From Thalassomonas sp. RHCl1 (GTDB lineage Bacteria > Pseudomonadota > Gammaproteobacteria > Enterobacterales > Alteromonadaceae): 64,000 nucleotides of DNA. The stretch is taken from positions 91,085 through 155,084 of the forward strand of contig NZ_CANDNZ010000014.1 of assembly GCF_947387555.1 (NCBI RefSeq), read 5' to 3'. Shown piece by piece: positions 1 through 9,048 of the stretch; position 1 is the stretch's first letter; each line of letters begins with the position of its first letter. Position numbers and translations under genes: made by a program. Under the pieces are notes generated by a model that saw nothing but the letters and a program-made list of their open reading frames with translations, made no database searches and was not told the DNA's origin.

Positions 1-1
1 T

Positions 2-1132
2 ATCCCGAAAGAAGCCGAGAAATTCCGGCAATTTTTCCAGATGGATCTCTCCCTGAAAAATGCCGACAATATTGCCCTGCCGCGTACCTTAAGCAGCAAG
101 TTATCCCAAAGCGGCGGTTTATTGCTGGCATCGGAATCCGGGGCTTATTTATTAAAAAGCATCGACAGCGATCCCCAGCAAATCCTGCAACTGAACCTAC
201 CGCCTGAGCCGATCCACAACCAAAAACTGGATCTGTTCCTGACATTAGCACTATATGTCGGGGTTTGCGGGGTATTAATTTTATGGTCATTGCCGTTAAC
301 CCGGCGCATTTACCTGCTAAATGCCGCTGCCGCCAAATTCGGTAAAGGAGATTTAACCGTCAGGGTACCGAAAAGCCGCTTCTCCTACATTACCATGCTG
401 GAAAACAGCTTTAACCGCATGGCAACACAAATAGAAACCCTGATCGCCGACAATAAAATGCTCGCCAGCAGTTTATCCCATGATATCCGCACCCCTATGG
501 CCTGCCTGCGCTTTGGTGTCGATGCCGCGCTGGACACTACCAATACCGAGAAAAAGGATATTTACCTTAACCGCATGGACAACGAGCTTACCCGGATGGA
601 AGATATGACCGCAGCCTTTTTGGAATTCGCCGGGCTGGAGCGCCACGGCCTGCATTTAAAAATCACTTCCGTTAAGGTTAAGGCTTTACTTAATGCGCTT
701 ATCGAAGACAGCCAGTCGCTGGCGGAGCAGCATAATATCAAGCTTACCGCCCAGCTGCCGGAGCAGGACATTTATTGCCAGCTCGACTTTCACTGGTGTT
801 ACCGGGCGATACAAAACCTGGTAGGCAATGCCTTTCAATATGCCGCAACCGAGGTCTTGCTGACCTTAAAACAAAAAGATCACAGAATTGTTATCACAGT
901 GGAAGATGACGGTGTCGGCATACCAGAAGATAAGCTTGAGACGATTTTTTCTCCTTTTGTCAAACTCGAACAAAACCGCTCGCGGGAGCAGGGACACTTT
1001 GGCCTCGGCCTGGCCATTAGCGCCAAGGTGATGGACTGGCACGAAGGCAACATTTGTGCAGAAAAGTCACCTTCTTTATCGGGGGCTTGTTTTACCTTGT
1101 CGCTGCCGGAAAAACAGCTGTTATCACAGTAA
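2..1132 (+). CDS. Sensor histidine kinase, C-terminal part (5' end outside window)
   Basis: The reading frame is open to the left window edge, so the N-terminal sensor region is missing; the ATG at 41 is only the first internal Met. Numbering from that Met, a transmembrane segment lies at about 65-85 and a HAMP-like linker at 90-140. The phospho-acceptor motif SLSHDIRTP has His at about 147. The ATPase domain shows an N-box (NLVGNAFQYA), a G1 box (VEDDGVGIPE) and a G2 box (GHFGLGLAIS). The architecture is that of an inner-membrane class I kinase, with an RstB-like feel. Its response regulator probably lies upstream, outside the window. The gene ends 263 bases before the first spondin-domain gene, which has its own likely promoter. 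Kinase identity is clear; the signal is unknown. Confidence 0.93.
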   Translation: MPKEAEKFRQFFQMDLSLKNADNIALPRTLSSKLSQSGGLLLASESGAYLLKSIDSDPQQILQLNLPPEPIHNQKLDLFLTLALYVGVCGVLILWSLPLTRRIYLLNAAAAKFGKGDLTVRVPKSRFSYITMLENSFNRMATQIETLIADNKMLASSLSHDIRTPMACLRFGVDAALDTTNTEKKDIYLNRMDNELTRMEDMTAAFLEFAGLERHGLHLKITSVKVKALLNALIEDSQSLAEQHNIKLTAQLPEQDIYCQLDFHWCYRAIQNLVGNAFQYAATEVLLTLKQKDHRIVITVEDDGVGIPEDKLETIFSPFVKLEQNRSREQGHFGLGLAISAKVMDWHEGNICAEKSPSLSGACFTLSLPEKQLLSQ

Positions 1133-1292
1133 AAAAACGAAAAATACACTTTAAAATTCACTTTATTACGCTTTACTCTCCCTCTCCGGTAAAGCGCAAT
1201 TTTGCAAAACCCAAAGTAAGCACTTGATTTACAACAGGAACAAACTCCACATTTGCTCCCGCCTCCAACCCCGTTCACTTATGAACTTAATT

Positions 1293-1310
1293 TGTGATAC
1301 AAATGTGATA
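1293..1310 (+). promoter_or_regulatory. Direct repeat TGTGATA with 11-bp period, candidate operator
   Basis: TGTGATA occurs at 1293-1299 and again at 1304-1310, one helical turn apart, about 90 bases before the first spondin-domain gene. OmpR/PhoB-type regulators commonly bind direct repeats of 10-11 bp period, and such a regulator is encoded three genes downstream, so autoregulation is a reasonable inference. It is based on sequence pattern only. Confidence 0.35.
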
Positions 1311-1395
1311 ACTCAGTGACCAAGTCGCAATATCTGCTGTCCATACTTGCTTTCGTCGATTGTTTTTTATTGATTAAAAATAGAAGGAAGCACAG

Positions 1396-2097
1396 ATGAA
1401 ACTCAAGTCACTATTCGCCGTTGCCGCATTGGCAGCGGGCAGCTCAGCGGTTCAAGCCCAGGATTTAAATATCACGGTCACTAACCTGACCCAGGCTATC
1501 TATTTTACCCCGCTGATCACCGCTGCTCACACAGCGGATAACCAGATGTTTTCCACCGGCAGCGCTGCCAGCACGCAGTTACAGGCGATGGCAGAAGGCG
1601 GAGATATCTCCGGCCTGTCAACCCTGTTAACCGGTGTCAATGCCGATATTAATGAAAACCCGGCCGGAGGCCTGTTAGCGCCGGCAATGTCAACTTCCTT
1701 CATGCTCACCAACAGCGAGAATAATGATTATTTATCGCTGACGGCCATGATATTGCCTTCAAATGACGGTTTTGTCGGCCTGGACAGCTGGATGATACCG
1801 GAAGAAGCCGGCACCTATACCATCTATCTTAACGCCTATGACGCCGGCACCGAAGCCAACAATGAATTGGTTGTCGAAGGCAGCGGCGCTCCTGGAGTTG
1901 CCGGTATTCCGGCCGCGCCCGGCGGTGATGCCGGCACCGGCGGTACCGGCGTAACCAGCAGCGAAGGAAATACTATGGTGCATATTCACCGCGGCAACCT
2001 CGGGGATGATAATCTGAGCGGCGGCAGCAGCGATCTCACCAATAATGTACACCGCTGGTTAAACCCGGTTGCCAAAATCACTGTCGTTGTCATGTAA
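1396..2097 (+). CDS. Spondin-domain exported protein
   Basis: The protein has 233 residues with a Sec signal peptide (about 1-21, cleavage after VQA). It then carries the pattern of bacterial spondin_N-domain proteins: ITVTNLTQAIYFTPL near the mature N-terminus, an ASTQLQAMAEGGD segment, and a late YDAGTEANNE segment. It also has a Gly/Pro-rich stretch at about 158-180 and ends in LNPVAKITVVVM. A good ribosome site (AGAAGGAAG) precedes the ATG. The next gene encodes a paralogue 9 bases downstream, so the two are co-transcribed. Spondin domains in animals bind extracellular matrix. The bacterial role is not established; an extracellular or periplasmic binding function is inferred. Confidence 0.85.
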   Translation: MKLKSLFAVAALAAGSSAVQAQDLNITVTNLTQAIYFTPLITAAHTADNQMFSTGSAASTQLQAMAEGGDISGLSTLLTGVNADINENPAGGLLAPAMSTSFMLTNSENNDYLSLTAMILPSNDGFVGLDSWMIPEEAGTYTIYLNAYDAGTEANNELVVEGSGAPGVAGIPAAPGGDAGTGGTGVTSSEGNTMVHIHRGNLGDDNLSGGSSDLTNNVHRWLNPVAKITVVVM

Positions 2098-2106
2098 GGA
2101 GGCTTT

Positions 2107-2826
2107 ATGTCTATCTATAACATTAAAGGGCTGGCACCGCTTGCCCTGGTGACCTTGCTCAGTGCCTGTGGCGGCAGCGATAACGACATCGACAATGACG
2201 GTGTTATTGATACGCCCGCCCCTATGCCGGTTGAAATGAGTTATGAAGTTACCGTTACCAACTTAACCTATGCCCAGCCGTTATCGCCCCTGGCCGTAGT
2301 CTTACACGGTGACAGTGCCCTGTGGACGGTTGGAGAAATGGCCTCAACGCCACTGGAAATACTCGCCGAAGGTGGTGATAATAGTGAGTTAATCGCCATG
2401 GAATCCATCCTGGCTTCTGTTTCCGGGGAGGCCGCGGTAGGACCGGGGGCAAGCACCACGTTAACGGTAACGACCACGGATGAAATGGCGACACATTTGT
2501 CTATAGTTTCTATGTTGGTGAATACAAATGACGCCTTTACCGGTCTAACTGCCATGGACTTATCTTCATTAACGGTAGATAACCCACAAACATGGACTTT
2601 AGGCGTTTATGACGCAGGCACCGAAGCCAATAGTGAACTTGCCGGCACTATTCCAGGACCTGCCGACGGTGGCACCGGATATATTGCAGAGCGTGACGAT
2701 GTCGATTTTGTCGCTATGCATCCCGGGGTGGTCACTATGGACGACGGCTTGTCGACCTCAGTATTAACGCAGGCCCATAGATTTGATAATCCGGCAATAA
2801 AATTAACAATAACGCGGAAGCAATAG
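2107..2826 (+). CDS. Spondin-domain lipoprotein
   Basis: The 239-residue protein has a lipoprotein signal peptide with lipobox LLSAC (Cys about 21) followed by GGSDND, so it is probably lipid-anchored. The spondin-like pattern matches the upstream gene: VTVTNLTYAQPLSPLAV, AEGGDNSEL and YDAGTEANSE. It is a diverged tandem duplicate that lacks the Gly/Pro-rich insert of its neighbour. AGGAGG ending 4 bases before the ATG is a strong ribosome site. The two proteins sit between two kinase genes and directly before a response regulator. They may therefore be the output, or a sensory accessory, of that two-component system (inference). Confidence 0.85.
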   Translation: MSIYNIKGLAPLALVTLLSACGGSDNDIDNDGVIDTPAPMPVEMSYEVTVTNLTYAQPLSPLAVVLHGDSALWTVGEMASTPLEILAEGGDNSELIAMESILASVSGEAAVGPGASTTLTVTTTDEMATHLSIVSMLVNTNDAFTGLTAMDLSSLTVDNPQTWTLGVYDAGTEANSELAGTIPGPADGGTGYIAERDDVDFVAMHPGVVTMDDGLSTSVLTQAHRFDNPAIKLTITRKQ

Positions 2827-2833
2827 GAAAACT

Positions 2834-2860
2834 GCACTGGCCGGTTTTCCTGGCCAGTGC
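2834..2860 (+). promoter_or_regulatory. Perfect 9-bp stem-loop covering the ribosome-binding region of the response regulator
   Basis: GCACTGGCC at 2834-2842 pairs with GGCCAGTGC at 2852-2860 across a 9-base loop. The stem ends two bases before the ATG at 2863 and contains the GTG at 2857. No T-tract follows, so it is not a canonical terminator. It would occlude translation initiation of the regulator unless opened by ribosomes translating the upstream gene or by another factor. Confidence 0.6.
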
Positions 2861-2862
2861 CT

Positions 2863-3585
2863 ATGAAAGACAAAGTTTTAATTGTAGAAGACGAACTAGA
2901 CATCGCCGAGTTGATCAAAGTGCATTTGAGCGAACTCGATCTTGAGGCGGAAATATGCGGTCATGGTGATTTAGCCCTGAAAATGGCGCTGAACCAGGAC
3001 TTTCAACTGGTGATACTGGATGTCATGTTACCCGGCACCAATGGCCTGGACATTTGCCGGGAGTTACGCGGCGCCAAACCGTTGCAGGCAATCATGATGC
3101 TCACCTCCAGAACATCGGAAACCGACCGGGTATTGGGACTGGAATTAGGCGCCGACGATTACTTAAGCAAGCCTTTTAGCGTCAGGGAATTACAAGCCAG
3201 GGTGCGCAGCCAGCTCAGACGGGTGCATAGCCTGGCGCAAAGCCAGAGCCAGGAGCAGCATCAGGAAAGTGCGGTAACCTGTATCGGCGATTTAATGGTA
3301 GATCACAGATGTCATCAGGTGACTTATCAAAATGAAGCGATAGAGTTAACCTCCACCGAATTTGATCTGCTGAGCTTTTTGGGCAAACACCCGGATCAGG
3401 TCTTTTCCCGGGCTCAGCTACTGGATTCGGTATGGGGATACCATCATAGCGGTTATGAACATACGGTAAACTCCCATATCAACCGCTTACGTAATAAATT
3501 GGAACGGGACAGTGCCAACCCGCAAATCATTCAAACTGTCTGGGGCGTTGGCTACAAACTAAATTCAGCAGGAGTGAGCGGTTAA
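2863..3585 (+). CDS. OmpR-family response regulator
   Basis: The 240-residue protein has an N-terminal receiver domain. It shows the acidic pair in VEDE, the phospho-acceptor Asp (about 53) in VILDVMLPG, Thr/Ser in MLTSR, and Lys in YLSKPF. A C-terminal winged-helix DNA-binding domain includes LTSTEFDLLSFL and VNSHINRLRNKLE. ATG 2863 is preferred over GTG 2857 because family members start shortly before VLIVEDE. The gene is followed 14 bases later by its kinase, forming a classic pair. It is likely phosphorylated by that kinase and may regulate the spondin genes upstream through the 11-bp direct repeat at 1293. Confidence 0.95.
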   Translation: MKDKVLIVEDELDIAELIKVHLSELDLEAEICGHGDLALKMALNQDFQLVILDVMLPGTNGLDICRELRGAKPLQAIMMLTSRTSETDRVLGLELGADDYLSKPFSVRELQARVRSQLRRVHSLAQSQSQEQHQESAVTCIGDLMVDHRCHQVTYQNEAIELTSTEFDLLSFLGKHPDQVFSRAQLLDSVWGYHHSGYEHTVNSHINRLRNKLERDSANPQIIQTVWGVGYKLNSAGVSG

Positions 3586-3599
3586 CCCCTCATAAGCGA

Positions 3600-5108
3600 A
3601 TGAAAATATCTTTATATCAGCGTCTGGCAATCACCTTATCTTTTGCCTTTATTTTAATGGCTTACCTGCTGTTTTGGTGGAGTACCGAGCTTTCCCAGCA
3701 TTCCCAGCACCAGGCCGAGCAGAAGTTGCACCTGCAACTGGCTGACCACCTTGCCCATGACAATCCTTTGCTGCAGGACGGCGTTTACGACAAAAAAGCC
3801 CTGGCCAACCTGTTCCATACCCTGATGTTATTGGGGCCGTCATTTGAATTTTACTTCCTTGACCCTGCAGGGAAAATTCTCAGCTACTCCGCCGATCCCA
3901 GCAAGATAAAACGCAAGCAGGTAGATATACGCCCGCTGCTGGATCTGATCGAGCACCCGCAAAACCTGCCTGTGTATGGCGATGATCCCAGGAGTCCCCA
4001 TCAGCAAAAAATCTTCTCCGCCGCTCCCGTCTACACCAGTGAAAAGGGGACGGATGAAAAGCTTGGCGATAAAAGCCTGCAGGGTTATCTCTACGTCATT
4101 ATCGGCGGGGAAATATATGACTCGGTATTCCAGGTCACAAAATCGGACCAGCAGCTCCAGCAAAACATTATGCTGATCTGCGGCGGCCTGCTGCTTATGC
4201 TGCTGCTGTTGCTGGCACTGTTTCGTTATTTTACCTCCCCTATCCGGCTGTTGCTTGCCGACATGCAGGCAATTCAGCAACATAAATTCGATCCCGCCAA
4301 GGTCAAGCTGCACAAGTGGCCGGCAAATGACAGCAATGAAGTCAACCTGCTTGGCTGTGCTTTTACCGCCATGGTGGAGCAAATCAATGCCCAGTTATTA
4401 CAGCTCAACGCCAACGAACGCATGCGCAAAGAACTGCTGGCCCACCTGTCACACGACTTACGCACGCCACTGGCAGCCATGCAGGGCTATATTGAAACCC
4501 TGGCCATTAAAGGGGACACTATCAACCAGCAAGAGCGGGAGCAGTATATCGCCACGGTTTTGCGTAACGGCAAACAGTTAAAAATGCTGATTGACCAGAT
4601 TTTTGAACTGGCCCATTTAGAAGACGGCCAGGTCTCGGTAAACCTGGAAACCTTCCCTATCGGCGAATTACTTTATGATATTGTTGCCAAGTTCTCTCTT
4701 AAAGCCAGTGAGAAAAACATCCGGTTGACCCTGAACCCCCAGCAGTGTCGTTACATGGTATATTCGGATATTGCCAAACTGGAGCGTATTCTCACCAACC
4801 TGCTGGAAAACGCCATTCGCCATACCCCGCAGCAGGGAGAAATCACCCTGGAAGTGATACAGGATAAAGACAAGGTCAAAGTCTCGGTGATCGATACCGG
4901 CACCGGCATCAGCAGTGAAGATATTGCCTACATTTTCGACCCCAGGTACCGCGCCAGTAACGCCACCGGGGATAAGAAACAACATGCCGGTTTAGGTCTT
5001 GCCATCAGTAAACGCCTGAGCATGATTTTAAATTCGGAATTAAGTGTCGAAAGTAAACTCGGCCACGGCTGTCGTTTTTCATTTTGCCTGCAGTCGGTAA
5101 TGACCTGA
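3600..5108 (+). CDS. Sensor histidine kinase
   Basis: The 502-residue inner-membrane kinase has a first transmembrane helix at about 8-28, a periplasmic sensor region of about 160 residues, and a second helix at about 190-210. A HAMP-like linker leads to the phospho-acceptor motif LSHDLRTPLAAMQGY (His 285). The catalytic domain shows an N-box (NLLENAIRHTP), VIDTGTGIS, and AGLGLAISKRL. It is the cognate partner of the regulator immediately upstream (14-base gap). The periplasmic domain has no motif I recognise. A strong hairpin at 5124-5158 follows the gene. Confidence 0.95.
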   Translation: MKISLYQRLAITLSFAFILMAYLLFWWSTELSQHSQHQAEQKLHLQLADHLAHDNPLLQDGVYDKKALANLFHTLMLLGPSFEFYFLDPAGKILSYSADPSKIKRKQVDIRPLLDLIEHPQNLPVYGDDPRSPHQQKIFSAAPVYTSEKGTDEKLGDKSLQGYLYVIIGGEIYDSVFQVTKSDQQLQQNIMLICGGLLLMLLLLLALFRYFTSPIRLLLADMQAIQQHKFDPAKVKLHKWPANDSNEVNLLGCAFTAMVEQINAQLLQLNANERMRKELLAHLSHDLRTPLAAMQGYIETLAIKGDTINQQEREQYIATVLRNGKQLKMLIDQIFELAHLEDGQVSVNLETFPIGELLYDIVAKFSLKASEKNIRLTLNPQQCRYMVYSDIAKLERILTNLLENAIRHTPQQGEITLEVIQDKDKVKVSVIDTGTGISSEDIAYIFDPRYRASNATGDKKQHAGLGLAISKRLSMILNSELSVESKLGHGCRFSFCLQSVMT

Positions 5109-5123
5109 GCACGGTAAAAAATA

Positions 5124-5158
5124 CCCGGGTTAGCATCAAGTGACGAGGCTAACCCGGG
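5124..5158 (+). terminator. 11-bp stem-loop after the two-component operon
   Basis: CCCGGGTTAGC (5124-5134) pairs perfectly with GCTAACCCGGG (5148-5158) around a 13-base loop. There is no T-run, so it is either a weak intrinsic terminator or an RNA-stabilising 3' hairpin. Confidence 0.5.
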
Positions 5159-5302
5159 AAAGGTTCTGCACACCGCAAACTTACAAAAATAAAACAAAAA
5201 TCTTACAAACACCCTACCCAAGAGCTGAGGTTATTTGGTAGAATTTTGCTGTTTAATTCATCAGCAACGATTTAACTGGCGGACATTTCTAACGGAGTAG
5301 AT

Positions 5303-5806
5303 ATGAAATTTTTCTTTGGACTGGCCATTGGCCTGTTATCACTAAACCAGGCTGCAAAAGCTGAAACCATTGTCCTGTTTGCAGCAGATGAGCAATGTCA
5401 CTCCCGGGAAACGGGCAAAGGCATTCGCTACATTCCTCCCTGCAGCCTAAGCGATAGCGAATTTACTTTTACCCTGCCCGGGGATAACGGCGATGACATA
5501 GACAGCAGCGCCGAGACACAAAGATTAAACCTTAATTTTCATTGTGAATCGTTAAGACCCTTAAACATTGAATATCAAATCCGCCAGCAAGAGCACATCA
5601 TCATTTCCGGCAAGCTGGCACCGTCACAAGATAACAGGCAGTTAAGCTCAAGTTTAAGCATGCTGGAGCCCGCCGGTCACTATCAGATAAAGTTAATTAA
5701 AATCAACGGAATGAAAGGGTTTCAGGCGATCAAACCCGACTGCCGGTTAACCTTGGACATTCACGGTAAAACAGATGGCGCCCTGACGGCCGACACCGGC
5801 TCCTGA
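5303..5806 (+). CDS. Hypothetical exported protein
   Basis: The 167-residue protein begins with a clear signal peptide (about 1-20, cleavage after AKA) behind the ribosome site ACGGAG. The mature part has four or five Cys residues (CHSRE, CSLSD, HCESLR, DCRL), suggesting disulphides in the periplasm or outside. I recognise no family. It is monocistronic by spacing: 190 bases from the kinase and 240 bases from the M16 peptidase. Confidence 0.75.
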   Translation: MKFFFGLAIGLLSLNQAAKAETIVLFAADEQCHSRETGKGIRYIPPCSLSDSEFTFTLPGDNGDDIDSSAETQRLNLNFHCESLRPLNIEYQIRQQEHIIISGKLAPSQDNRQLSSSLSMLEPAGHYQIKLIKINGMKGFQAIKPDCRLTLDIHGKTDGALTADTGS

Positions 5807-5958
5807 AATAAGTCATTACAGCACCAGGCCATGCCGGCGAGCAGGTAAATCCAAACACAGCCTTTTCGCCTGGCTTCACTGCAGCGGATGCAGGTAAATT
5901 TTACCGGCAACCTCTGTTGTCCTTGTTTCAGGGCTTAACAGGGCAAAGTAAAAAATAA

Positions 5959-5972
5959 TGCCGTTAACGGCA
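5959..5972. promoter_or_regulatory. 14-bp perfect palindrome upstream of the M16 peptidase
   Basis: TGCCGTTAACGGCA is a perfect inverted repeat about 77 bases before the peptidase start and flanked by A-rich DNA. It could be a dimeric repressor operator. The cognate regulator is unknown. Confidence 0.3.
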
Positions 5973-6048
5973 ACAAAAAAAGCGCCTCCCTTCCATATTG
6001 TATACATTTATTATATTTTTACGCTAACGTTAAAAATATGGAAAAAAA

Positions 6049-8943
6049 ATGAATAGTAAATTCCAACTCAGCGCCAAAACCCTGCTGCTCAGTGCAGCAT
6101 TCTCGGCAGCGCTGTCCGGGTGCAGCCAGCAAACCACAGAACACAAACCAAGTGCGAAAACCGCAGCTGAAATGGCTGCGACCAGTCGCTTGCCGCAAAC
6201 TTCTGCCTTTGACCTGCAATATGAAGCCTTTGAACTCGATAACGGCTTAAAGGTGATTTTGCATCAGGATAAATCCGACCCCATTGTCGCCATGTCCACT
6301 ATAGTGCATGTCGGCTCCAGCCGGGAAAAAGCCGGGCGCACCGGTTTCGCCCACTTTTTCGAGCATATGTCGTTTAACGACTCGGAAAATGTGCCCAAGG
6401 GCGCCAACCGCAAAATGATCCCCGAGCTGGGCGGCGAACGCAACGGCGGCACCTGGAGTGACGGCACCATCTATTATGAAGTGGTGCCGAAAGATGCTTT
6501 TGACAAACTCCTGTGGATCGACTCCGACCGCCTCGGCTTTATGCTCAATACCGTAGATGCCGGCACCCTGGAGCGGGAAAAACAGGTGGTAAAAAATGAA
6601 AAACGCCAGCGGGTCGACAACCGCCCTTACGGCCATACCTATCATGTCATTAAAAAGGCACTCTATCCCGAAAGCCATCCCTATAACTGGACGGTGATCG
6701 GCGATCTGGCGGACCTGCAGGCAGCAACCCTGGACGATGTCAAAGAGTTCTATCACCAGTTTTATGTGCCCTCCAACGCCACTTTGGTGATCGCCGGCGA
6801 CATCGACATTGCCGAAACCAAAAAGAAAGTTAACCAATGGTTTGGCGAAATAAAAGCCGGCAAGCCGGTGCCGAAAATGCAGCCGCAGCCGGTAAGCCTG
6901 GCGGCGGACAAAAAGCTTTACCATTTAGATAACTTTGCCAAGTTACCGGAAATCCGCCTGACTTTTCCCGCGGCAGAACAATACCATCAAGATGCCTACG
7001 CCCTGGAAGTGCTGGCCATCCTGCTGTCAGAAGGAAAAGATGCCGCACTCTATAAAAGCGTGGTAGAAAAAGCCAAACTGGCTCCCGCCGTGAACGCCTG
7101 GAATGAAGCAAATGAAATCGCCGGTACTTTCAGCATTAATGTCCGCGGCAATAAAAGCACCCGTCTTGACGATGTTTACCGGGCGATAGAGCAGGCACTA
7201 AGCAACTTTGAAAAAGATAGCTTTAGCCAGGCACAGCTGGATAAAATCAAAGCCAGGCAGGAAACCGACTTTTATTACAGCTTCGAAAGTATTCTCGATA
7301 AGGCCCAGAAATTAGGGGAATATAACGAATACGCCGGCAGTCCTGAATTTATCAAAACCGATATTGCCAATATCACCGGTGTCAGCAAAGAAGATATCAT
7401 GCGGGTATACCGCAAATACATTAAAGACAAGGCGGCGATCATCACCAGCTTTGTCCCTAAAGATCAGCCGGAGCTGATCCTAACCGGCTCGGTTAAAGCC
7501 AAGGTTGAAGAGGAAGTGATCAAGCAGGGAGCCGAAGAAAACTTTGTTGAGAACGATGCCATTGCTTTTGACAAAACCCCAACCCGGTTTGACCGCAGCG
7601 AGCCGCCGCTATCCGAGCTGCCCGAGCTGAAAATTCCCGATGTCTGGCAAACGGCGCAAACCAATGGCCTGCGGGTATACGGCATAGAACAAACGGAATT
7701 GCCGATAGTGAATTTCAGCTTGCGTATCGATGGCGGCCAGCTGCTCGACAGCAAAGACAAGCTAGGTACCGCAGCCCTGATGGCACAGCTGATGAATGAA
7801 GGCACACAAGATAAAACCCCGCTGGAGCTGGAGCAGGCAATCGGCTTATTGGGGGCCAAGCTGGAAGTTTCCGGCGATCAGGAAGCCATTATCATTGAAG
7901 GGCAAACCTTGGCGAAAAATTTCGAAAAGACCCTGGCACTGATGAAGGAAATGTTGCTGACGCCGCGCTGGGATCACCAGGAATTTGAGCGCCTTAAAGC
8001 CGCCAGGTTAACCCGTATTGTCCAGGATCAGGGCAACGCCGCCCGCATCGCCCGCAATGCCTTTATGAAGCGCCTGTATCCTAAGGGACATATCGCCGCC
8101 ACCCCGACAGGCGGCACCCGGGAAACGGTATCGGCCATAGAACTGGCGGATATCAAAGCTTACTACCGTGAGAATGTCTCCCCGCAACAGGCAAACCTGC
8201 ATGTTGTCGGCGCTGTCAGCCAGGCCAGGGTGCTCGATGCCATTAAAGGGTTTGCCGGCTGGACAGGTAAAAAAATCCCCATGCCGCAGCAACCTGAAAT
8301 GTCGGTATTAACACAGCCAAAACTGTACTTTATTGATGTGCCCGGCGCCAAGCAGTCGGTTATTTACGTCGGCAAGCCTACAGTCGCGGCAAGCAGTGAA
8401 GAGTTTTATCCGGTACAGGTAGCCAATAACCGCCTGGGCTCGGGCATGAGCGCCCGCTTGGGACAGACATTGCGTATCCAGAAGGGCTACACCTATGGCG
8501 CTTATTCCTTTATTCCATCCACCAGCTACCAGTCGCCCTTTGTTGCCGCCTCCCAGGTACGCACCAATGTCACCCTGGAATCGCTGGAGATCTTCAGAGA
8601 TCTGATCGCCAACTACCGAGACACCTATGAAGCAGAAGATCTCGCGGTCACCAAAAACATTATTATCAAAGGCAACTCCCGCAAGTTTGAAACCCTGGAC
8701 AGGCTGCTGGGCATGCTGGAAGGCCAAAGCCAGTTTGATTTAGCCGATGATTATATTGAGCAGCGGCAAAGCTATGTCAAGCAGGCCGATTTGAAGCAGA
8801 TACACCAAACCATCAGCAAACATTTGGACGAACAACAGATGATTTATCTGGTGGTAGGAGATGCCAAAAGCCAGCTAAAACGGCTGAAAGACTTAGGTTA
8901 CGGCGAAGCTGTTATTTTAGATAAAGATGGGAATATTATTTAA
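6049..8943 (+). CDS. M16-family zinc metallopeptidase, predicted lipoprotein
   Basis: The 964-residue protein has a lipobox at about 22-25 (LSGC), which puts it in the envelope. The inverted zinc motif HFFEH (H102, E105, H106) and the downstream Glu in VKNEKRQ mark an active N-terminal M16 domain of pitrilysin type. The second half (about 530-960) is the paired M16 domain without the zinc motif, with the RLGSGMSARLGQ and GYTYGAY segments typical of the family. Such proteins degrade peptides in the periplasm as two-domain clamshells. It is monocistronic, with an intrinsic terminator 12 bases after the stop. Confidence 0.95.
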   Translation: MNSKFQLSAKTLLLSAAFSAALSGCSQQTTEHKPSAKTAAEMAATSRLPQTSAFDLQYEAFELDNGLKVILHQDKSDPIVAMSTIVHVGSSREKAGRTGFAHFFEHMSFNDSENVPKGANRKMIPELGGERNGGTWSDGTIYYEVVPKDAFDKLLWIDSDRLGFMLNTVDAGTLEREKQVVKNEKRQRVDNRPYGHTYHVIKKALYPESHPYNWTVIGDLADLQAATLDDVKEFYHQFYVPSNATLVIAGDIDIAETKKKVNQWFGEIKAGKPVPKMQPQPVSLAADKKLYHLDNFAKLPEIRLTFPAAEQYHQDAYALEVLAILLSEGKDAALYKSVVEKAKLAPAVNAWNEANEIAGTFSINVRGNKSTRLDDVYRAIEQALSNFEKDSFSQAQLDKIKARQETDFYYSFESILDKAQKLGEYNEYAGSPEFIKTDIANITGVSKEDIMRVYRKYIKDKAAIITSFVPKDQPELILTGSVKAKVEEEVIKQGAEENFVENDAIAFDKTPTRFDRSEPPLSELPELKIPDVWQTAQTNGLRVYGIEQTELPIVNFSLRIDGGQLLDSKDKLGTAALMAQLMNEGTQDKTPLELEQAIGLLGAKLEVSGDQEAIIIEGQTLAKNFEKTLALMKEMLLTPRWDHQEFERLKAARLTRIVQDQGNAARIARNAFMKRLYPKGHIAATPTGGTRETVSAIELADIKAYYRENVSPQQANLHVVGAVSQARVLDAIKGFAGWTGKKIPMPQQPEMSVLTQPKLYFIDVPGAKQSVIYVGKPTVAASSEEFYPVQVANNRLGSGMSARLGQTLRIQKGYTYGAYSFIPSTSYQSPFVAASQVRTNVTLESLEIFRDLIANYRDTYEAEDLAVTKNIIIKGNSRKFETLDRLLGMLEGQSQFDLADDYIEQRQSYVKQADLKQIHQTISKHLDEQQMIYLVVGDAKSQLKRLKDLGYGEAVILDKDGNII

Positions 8944-8954
8944 AAGCTCCCGGT

Positions 8955-8978
8955 AAAAAGGCCCTGGCGGGCCTTTTT
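8955..8978 (+). terminator. Bidirectional intrinsic terminator
   Basis: AAAAAGGCCC pairs with GGGCCTTTTT around TGGC. It ends the M16 gene and, read on the other strand, also serves the convergent small peptide gene at 9049-9219. Confidence 0.9.
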
Positions 8979-9048
8979 CATCTCAGGCTTAATTAACATC
9001 TGGCGTTTATCGCTTACACCCGGATTTAATTGAGCCGGCTAAAAATCA

